5,769 nt of DNA from Planctomycetota bacterium (lineage in GTDB: Bacteria; Planctomycetota; Planctomycetia; Pirellulales; S012-138). The stretch spans positions 1-5,769 of the forward strand of contig JALSGI010000094.1 in assembly GCA_026982835.1 (NCBI GenBank), in the 5' to 3' direction. Position 1 is the stretch's first letter, and each line of letters starts with the position of its first letter. Below the pieces are notes generated by a model. The model saw only the letters and a program-made list of their open reading frames with translations. It was not told where the DNA came from and ran no database searches. This document shows positions 1 through 3,882 of this stretch, piece by piece. The translations under genes were made by a program, and so were the position numbers.

Positions 1-7
1 GCTCGCC
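1..7 (+). repeat. Tail of a type B repeat cut by the window edge
   Basis: The first seven bases are GCTCGCC, identical to the tail that follows the hairpins at 121-140, 327-347, 360-379 and 416-435. The stem would lie upstream of the window. Seven bases alone are weak evidence, but the tail is otherwise found only next to these hairpins here. Confidence 0.45.
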
Positions 8-24
8 GGTTGCAAGAATTGGCG

Positions 25-60
25 TTTTTTCTGGCATCGGAGCGGAAGCTCCGGCGCAAG
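25..60 (+). repeat. Type A hairpin repeat, copy 1
   Basis: A T-run and CTGGCATC lead into CGGAGC (38-43), loop GGAA (44-47) and GCTCCG (48-53), a perfect 6-bp stem, followed by GCGCAAG. The same leader, stem and loop recur at 155-188 and 254-278, and GCGCAAG recurs after copy 2. Confidence 0.75.
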
Positions 61-61
61 G

Positions 62-79
62 CGCGTGCGTGAGCACGCG
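62..79 (+). repeat. Hairpin with GTGA loop
   Basis: CGCGTGC (62-68) and GCACGCG (73-79) form a perfect 7-bp stem around loop GTGA. It starts two bases after type A copy 1 and is followed by GTTGCTC instead of the usual CTCGCC tail. It is probably a divergent member of the type B family. Confidence 0.7.
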
Positions 80-120
80 GTTGCTCAAAGCGGCACAGCG
101 GTTGTCCTGGTTCAAGGTAA

Positions 121-146
121 CCGGGAGCTTACGCTCCCGGCTCGCC
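121..146 (+). repeat. Type B hairpin repeat, copy 1
   Basis: The arms CCGGGAGC (121-128) and GCTCCCGG (133-140) are perfectly complementary over 8 bp around loop TTAC. The standard CTCGCC tail follows at 141-146. Confidence 0.85.
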
Positions 147-154
147 GTGATCTG

Positions 155-188
155 TTTTCTTGCACCGGAGCGGAAGCACCAGCGCAAG
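155..188 (+). repeat. Type A hairpin repeat, copy 2 (one stem mismatch)
   Basis: TTTTCTTGCACC precedes GGAGC (167-171), loop GGAA and GCACC (176-180). One A-A mismatch interrupts the stem, because the other copies have GCTCC. GCGCAAG follows at 182-188, as in copy 1. Confidence 0.7.
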
Positions 189-209
189 CCGCAAGCCGAT
201 ACTGTTTCT

Positions 210-232
210 CCCCCCGCTGACGCGGGGGGCTC
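210..232 (+). repeat. Type B hairpin repeat, copy 2
   Basis: CCCCCCGC (210-217) and GCGGGGGG (222-229) pair perfectly over 8 bp around loop TGAC. The tail is the variant CTCTTG. The G/C stem would be very stable, but no following T-run marks it as a classical intrinsic terminator. Confidence 0.85.
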
Positions 233-253
233 TTGTTGAACAAGTTGACACTC

Positions 254-278
254 TTTCTTGCATCGGAGCGGAAGCTCC
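254..278 (+). repeat. Type A hairpin repeat, copy 3
   Basis: TTTCTTGCATC leads into GGAGC (265-269), loop GGAA (270-273) and GCTCC (274-278), a perfect 5-bp stem. The GCGCAAG extension of copies 1 and 2 is missing and CAGTGG follows. Confidence 0.75.
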
Positions 279-301
279 CAGTGGCTACGGCCCTGCCGCC
301 T

Positions 302-328
302 CCCCGCACTGACGTGCGGGGCTCCTCC
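302..328 (+). repeat. Type B hairpin repeat, copy 3
   Basis: CCCCGCAC (302-309) and GTGCGGGG (314-321) form a perfect 8-bp stem around loop TGAC. The tail is GCTCCTCC (321-328). It directly abuts the next, degenerate copy. Confidence 0.85.
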
Positions 329-353
329 GCGGGCTGACGGTACGCGGCTCGCC
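327..353 (+). repeat. Type B hairpin repeat, copy 4 (degenerate)
   Basis: CCGCG (327-331) pairs with CGCGG (343-347), and C334 with G339 closes loop TGAC. The inner right arm reads GGTA where GCC would be expected, so an extra base and a mismatch break the stem. The CTCGCC tail (348-353) is intact, so this is a decayed family member. Confidence 0.7.
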
Positions 354-359
354 GTTCAA

Positions 360-385
360 CCGCCGGCTGACGCCGGCGGCTCGCC
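360..385 (+). repeat. Type B hairpin repeat, copy 5
   Basis: CCGCCGGC (360-367) and GCCGGCGG (372-379) are perfectly complementary around loop TGAC, with the CTCGCC tail at 380-385. Confidence 0.85.
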
Positions 386-389
386 ACTC

Positions 390-417
390 CTCCAAGCCCC
401 CAAGCCTCCAAGCCTCC
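390..417 (+). repeat. Period-8 tandem repeat, CYCCAAGC
   Basis: Three and a half units of an 8-bp repeat (CTCCAAGC, CCCCAAGC, CTCCAAGC, CTCC) fill the gap between type B copies 5 and 6. The minus strand is correspondingly G-rich, with runs of two to five G separated by short spacers. Confidence 0.8.
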
Positions 418-441
418 TGCGGCTGAAGCCGCAGGCTCGCC
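416..441 (+). repeat. Type B hairpin repeat, copy 6
   Basis: CCTGCGGC (416-423) and GCCGCAGG (428-435) pair perfectly around loop TGAA. The CTCGCC tail (436-441) runs into the C-tract that begins the G-quadruplex motif. Confidence 0.85.
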
Positions 442-463
442 CAAGACCCACGCCCCAAGACCC
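440..463 (-). other. Putative G-quadruplex motif
   Basis: The minus strand has four G-tracts (3, 4, 3 and 3 Gs) separated by loops of 4, 3 and 4 bases: TCTT, CGT and TCTT. This satisfies the usual four-tract rule for an intramolecular G-quadruplex. It lies about 60 bases after the amidohydrolase stop codon on that gene's coding strand, so it would be in its 3' untranslated RNA if transcription reads that far. Folding is inferred from sequence only. The underlying unit is a repeated CCCAAGACC element. Confidence 0.5.
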
Positions 464-476
464 AAGACCGTCTTCT

Positions 477-499
477 CACTGACGTGCGCACGCTCCTCC
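477..499 (+). repeat. Half copy of a type B repeat
   Basis: CAC-TGAC-GTG (477-486) and the following CTCCTCC tail match the right half of the copy at 302-328. The left arm beyond CAC has been replaced (TCTTCT), so only 3 bp can pair. It marks the edge of the array, 24 bp beyond the amidohydrolase stop codon. Confidence 0.55.
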
Positions 500-522
500 C
501 GTCTGAGTTTTCAGCCAGGCAC

Positions 523-3500
523 TTATTGCGGCGGTCCCTCTTGGTGGTGCTGGTGCGCGTGGACCGCCTGGCAGTGGCTACAGAACACGTCGTAGCGGGG
601 CCAGAGGGTGTCCGGGTCGCGGATCCCCTGGCCGGGCTTACGCGGCTCCTCGCCTGCGGCCAGCACGCGCTGGATGAGCCGCTGACGCATTTCTTCAAAG
701 CGTTTGCGGGCCTGGAGGTCCTCCCGGCGGTCGAAGTACTTACGGCCGTCGATCCAGGTTTGCTCGCAGACGCTCAAGGTCGATAGCGGCGGCCCGCTCC
801 ACACCACCAGGTCGGCGTCCTTGCCCCGCTCCAGCGAGCCGGTGCGGCGATCAATGCCCAACTGCCTGGCCGGGTTGAGCGTGACGAACCTCAGCGCTTC
901 TTCCACGGGCACGCGGCCGTACTTGACGGCCTTGGCCGCCTCGGTGTTCAGGTGCCGGCCCAGCTCGGCACTGTCGGAGTTGAACGACACGAGCACCCCG
1001 GCCCGGTACATCAACGCCCCGTTGTAGGGAATGGCGTCATAGACCTCGAACTTGTAGATCCACCAGTCGGAGAAGCTGGACCCGCCGACGCCGTGGGCGG
1101 CCATCACGTCGGCCACCTTGTAGCCTTCCAGGATGTGTTGCAAGGTGCCGATGCGCACGCCGAACCGCTCGCAGGTGCGCAGCAGGGCCAGGATCTCGCT
1201 TTGCCGGTAGCTGTGGCAGTGGATCAGCCGCCGGCCCTGGAGCACCTCCAGTAGGGCTTCCAGCTCCAGGTCGCGCCGCGGGGGGAGCGTACGCCCGCGG
1301 CGCTTGCGCCACTGCTGCCAGCGGCGGTGGTAGTCCTGGGCGCGGCGAAACGCATCCTGGATCAGCTGATCCACGCCCATGCGAGTTTGCGGGTAGCGGG
1401 TGGTGAACTGGTCGCCCCAGTTGCTCTGCTTGACGTTTTCGCCCAGGGCGAACTTGATCCCCGGCGGGGCGCCGCGGAACTTCATCTGTTGGTCCAGTGC
1501 CCCCCAGCGGAACTTGATCACCTGGTTCTGCCCGCCGATGGTGTTGGCCGAGCCGTGCAGGATGTTGGCCGCCGTCACTCCCCCGGCCAGTTGGCGGTAG
1601 ATGTTGATGTCGTCCGGGTCGATGAAGTCGCCGATGCGCACTTCGGCGGTGATGGTCTGGGCCGATTCGTTCACCCCGCCGTCGGTGGCGATGTGGGAGT
1701 GGCAGTCGATGATCCCCGGGGTGATGTGTTTGCCGCGGCAGTCGATCACCAGCGTCCCTTGGGGCGGCTTGAGGTTGCGGCCCACGGCGGCAATTTTTCC
1801 TCGGACCACCAGCACCGAGGCGTTTTTCAGCACTCCCTGCGGCCCGCAGGTCCACACGGTGGCCCCGCGAAAGAGCACCGCCCGGGGCTGCTCGGGCGGG
1901 GCCGTGCGTCCGAAGGCCCCCAGCGGGTAGTTGGGCTCAAACAACGCCTTGCGAGGTTTTTTGGGCTGGGGTTTCTTCTTGGCCTGCGGCTTGGCCGGCT
2001 CGAAGCGCACCAGGCGCAACGCACTGCGCCGGCCCGAGGGCCAGACCAGCTCTCCTTGGGCCTGCTGGAGCTGGGTGCGCGGCAGGTTTTCGATCCAGGT
2101 AAGCGATAGTCGCACGCGCCCCGTGACCCCTAGTGGCTTGCCTTCGGCGGTGGCCCGCAGATGATAGTGCTCCAGCCGCAGGTCTTTGAGCTTGGTTTCC
2201 TGTTTGCCCTCGCGGAGCGTGCCGCTGGGCTTGTCTTTTTCCAGCTTGAGGGCCAGTTGCAGCGAGCGTTTCTTGCCCTGGGGATCGGTCAGCTCCAAGT
2301 GCCAGGTACCGACCAAGTGCCGGGGAGGCGACTGGCGCACTACGTAGCGCGTGCCGCGGACCCAGGTTTCCAGCACCCGGGTGTCCGAGGCGAAAAGATC
2401 GCCGTCGGTCACCACCAGCGAGGCCGCTTTGCCCGGGGCCACCGTGCCGTAGTGACGATCCAGGCCGAACCACCGCAGCGGCTCAAGCGTTAGCGCCTCC
2501 AGGGCCGCCTGGGGCGATAGCCCCCGGGAGACGGCCTTGCGCAGTTGGGCCAAGAACTTCTCCGGCCCGGAAAGCCGCCAGGTGCAAAAAGCCAAGGGCA
2601 CCCCGGCCCGGGCAAGCCGCGCGGGGTTTTCCGGGGCCAGGTCCCAGTGCATCAGCTCCTCCAGGCTCACGGCCCGGGCCAACTCCGGCCGGGTCACATC
2701 CGGCGGCTTGGGAAAGGCCAGCGGCACGATTACCCCGCGGCCCGTGGCCCGAATCGCCCGCAGTCGCCGGTACTCGTTGCCCGAGCCGCGGATAATGACC
2801 CGCAGGCCGAACTCCTGGCCGATGCGATGGGCACGCAGGGCGTAAAGCTCATCGGGGGCGTCGATCACCACCGGCTTGCCTTCCAGGTAGGGACCCAAGG
2901 CGGCCAGGGCGGCCGATTGTTCCGGCTGGGGCAAGTCCGGCTGTTGCCGCCACAGTTGCCATGCCTGGGCGTACCAGCGGGCGTCGTAGAACACCTGCCG
3001 CACCAGGGCCACCGCACCCATGGGACTGTTGGGATACTGGCGCCTGCCGGCGCGGCGATCCGGCACCAGTTGCAAGTGCAACGCCGCATTGCGTCTGACG
3101 ACCACATCCGCCAGCGGACCGTCGGCCGTGGTGACCCAAACGCTTTGCCCCCGCAGCACTCCCCGGGCGGGAACCACCAGCCGCAGGGCAATCCCCTGGC
3201 TGCGCAGCTTTTTGTTTAGAGCGCTGTCCACGCGGTAGTGCTCCGCGGCGCTTACATGCGGCAAGGTGACTCGGTTCCAGTAGCCGGAGGAGTCGGCCGC
3301 GCGGGTGTCTTCAAAATCCAGCACGCTATAGGCGTCCACCAGCCCCGGGTAGATCGTCTTGCCCTGGCAGGGGATCACCGTGGCATCCGGCGGGGGTTTC
3401 ACTTCGGCACCCACGGCCACGATGGTGCTGCCGCGGATGACCACCGTGGCCCGAGGCAGCACCCGGCCCGGGGCCACCACCACGCGGGCCTCGGTAAGGG

Positions 3501-3630
3501 CGAACACCCGCGGCGTGTTCTCCTTGAGCCCGGCCGGAGGCGTCGTCTGCACCTGGGCCAACGCCGGTCGGGTGCCGAGCGCCGGAAACACGAGCGTCAA
3601 GCAAACAAGAGCAAGGATGCGTGTTTTCAT
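523..3630 (-). CDS. Secreted tandem amidohydrolase-domain protein (1035 aa)
   Basis: This is a complete gene from ATG at 3630-3628 to TAA at 525-523. A signal peptide (MKTRIL, hydrophobic core, then A23-L24-A25 before Q26) fixes the start and predicts export. Residues about 40-432 form a first amidohydrolase-like domain with the edge beta-strands and 'PGLVDA' motif, but the metal-binding HxH is replaced by Y101/V103. Residues about 436-545 look like a small lipocalin-like beta insert (GTWHLELTDPQG), followed by a Lys/Pro-rich linker. Residues about 583-970 form a second domain that keeps H644-S-H646, H804/H806, H832 and D886, the ligand pattern of imidazolonepropionase-like amidohydrolases. 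The C-terminus has C1017-S-H-C1020 and a His-rich end. It probably hydrolyses a C-N bond in a cyclic amide, peptide or similar compound; the substrate is unknown. The gene is divergent from the PSCyt1 gene, and nothing indicates an operon. Confidence 0.92.
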   Translation of the reverse strand: MKTRILALVCLTLVFPALGTRPALAQVQTTPPAGLKENTPRVFALTEARVVVAPGRVLPRATVVIRGSTIVAVGAEVKPPPDATVIPCQGKTIYPGLVDAYSVLDFEDTRAADSSGYWNRVTLPHVSAAEHYRVDSALNKKLRSQGIALRLVVPARGVLRGQSVWVTTADGPLADVVVRRNAALHLQLVPDRRAGRRQYPNSPMGAVALVRQVFYDARWYAQAWQLWRQQPDLPQPEQSAALAALGPYLEGKPVVIDAPDELYALRAHRIGQEFGLRVIIRGSGNEYRRLRAIRATGRGVIVPLAFPKPPDVTRPELARAVSLEELMHWDLAPENPARLARAGVPLAFCTWRLSGPEKFLAQLRKAVSRGLSPQAALEALTLEPLRWFGLDRHYGTVAPGKAASLVVTDGDLFASDTRVLETWVRGTRYVVRQSPPRHLVGTWHLELTDPQGKKRSLQLALKLEKDKPSGTLREGKQETKLKDLRLEHYHLRATAEGKPLGVTGRVRLSLTWIENLPRTQLQQAQGELVWPSGRRSALRLVRFEPAKPQAKKKPQPKKPRKALFEPNYPLGAFGRTAPPEQPRAVLFRGATVWTCGPQGVLKNASVLVVRGKIAAVGRNLKPPQGTLVIDCRGKHITPGIIDCHSHIATDGGVNESAQTITAEVRIGDFIDPDDINIYRQLAGGVTAANILHGSANTIGGQNQVIKFRWGALDQQMKFRGAPPGIKFALGENVKQSNWGDQFTTRYPQTRMGVDQLIQDAFRRAQDYHRRWQQWRKRRGRTLPPRRDLELEALLEVLQGRRLIHCHSYRQSEILALLRTCERFGVRIGTLQHILEGYKVADVMAAHGVGGSSFSDWWIYKFEVYDAIPYNGALMYRAGVLVSFNSDSAELGRHLNTEAAKAVKYGRVPVEEALRFVTLNPARQLGIDRRTGSLERGKDADLVVWSGPPLSTLSVCEQTWIDGRKYFDRREDLQARKRFEEMRQRLIQRVLAAGEEPRKPGQGIRDPDTLWPRYDVFCSHCQAVHAHQHHQEGPPQ

Positions 3631-3738
3631 GGGCAAGCTCTCAACGGGGGCACGATGACACAGGAGGATGAGGACCGCTTGCCGCCGCGCCGCTGGTGCC
3701 GTCGGGGCGCGGCAAGCCCTATTGTGCTTGGCTTGCCG
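3631..3738 (-). promoter_or_regulatory. Leader with four alternating complementary arms
   Basis: Reading the amidohydrolase leader 5' to 3' on the minus strand, GGCAAGC (3737-3731), GCTTGCC (3717-3711), GGCAAGC (3683-3677) and GCTTGCC (3638-3632) alternate, the last ending one base before the start codon. Arms 1 and 2 form a 9-bp perfect hairpin (3738-3730 with 3718-3710) with an 11-base loop. Arms 2 and 3 can form an 8-bp stem. Arms 3 and 4 can form a 7-bp stem covering the space between the SD and the ATG. The 1:2 plus 3:4 fold and the 2:3 fold exclude each other, as in attenuators and translational switches. Repeated binding sites for a protein regulator would be an alternative. I recognise no known riboswitch class. 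Confidence 0.4.
3638..3642 (-). promoter_or_regulatory. Weak Shine-Dalgarno of the amidohydrolase gene
   Basis: GAGAG on the minus strand lies 7 bases before the ATG at 3630-3628. It is only a partial anti-SD match. No other in-frame ATG lies close upstream, and the signal peptide begins at this ATG, so the start is well supported despite the weak site. Confidence 0.5.
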
Positions 3739-3765
3739 TGAGAGTGCCAGCGGCGAGCGAAAATG

Positions 3766-3794
3766 TTGCAGCTCAACGCATCCATCGGTATAAA
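3766..3794 (+). promoter_or_regulatory. Candidate sigma70-type promoter for the PSCyt1 gene
   Basis: TTGCAG (3766-3771) and TATAAA (3789-3794) are separated by exactly 17 bases. The -10 matches 5 of 6 consensus bases, the -35 only 3 of 6. Transcription would start near 3801 and give a leader of about 80 bases before the GTG at 3883. A small dyad, TCCAT (3781-3785) and ATGGA (3794-3798), surrounds the -10 and could be an operator. No equally good promoter was found for the opposite direction. Confidence 0.4.
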
Positions 3795-3882
3795 TGGACG
3801 TGTAGCTCGCCTTTGGTGAGTCCCTCCCTGGTGGTGGCCGATTTCCCCCCGTTGTCCTTCCCGCCAAAGAGTGAGACAGACC

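Larger units (their letters stand above)
1..499 (+). repeat. Array of short hairpin repeats in a non-coding spacer
   Basis: This stretch of about 500 bp has no credible gene. It contains at least ten related short inverted repeats. Type B has the form CC-NNNN-RC, a four-base loop (TGAC, TTAC or TGAA), the complementary arm, then a CTCGCC, CTCCTCC or CTCTTG tail. Type A has GGAGC, loop GGAA, GCTCC, preceded by T-rich TTTCTTGCAYC. All tails lie on the same side, so the copies share one orientation. The arms differ among type B copies but remain complementary. The array lies 3' of the minus-strand amidohydrolase gene and probably continues left, since the window opens inside a tail. REP-like mobile repeats, transcription-termination or RNA-stability elements, or structured RNA are all possible; none is proven. 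Confidence 0.85.

Noticed and set aside
205..240. Intrinsic terminator at the G/C hairpin 210-229.
   Set aside because: No T-run follows on the plus strand (CTCTTGTTGAA) and, on the minus strand, the stem is followed by GAGAAACAG rather than Ts. It also belongs to the repeat family.
112..482. Open frames of 74-117 codons across the spacer on both strands.
   Set aside because: They run through the hairpin repeats and C-rich tandem repeats, so the translations are repetitive (for example GLGAWVLGEPAASAAGG) with no start signals.
1..499. CRISPR array.
   Set aside because: Repeats are short palindromes with variable arms and irregular spacing (25 to over 60 bp), there are no unique spacers of uniform length between identical repeats, and no cas gene is present.
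1327..2109. Plus-strand open frame of 260 codons inside the amidohydrolase gene.
   Set aside because: It is a shadow: low-complexity Gly/Val/Leu/Arg composition, no recognisable motif and no ribosome binding site, opposite a strongly supported coding sequence.
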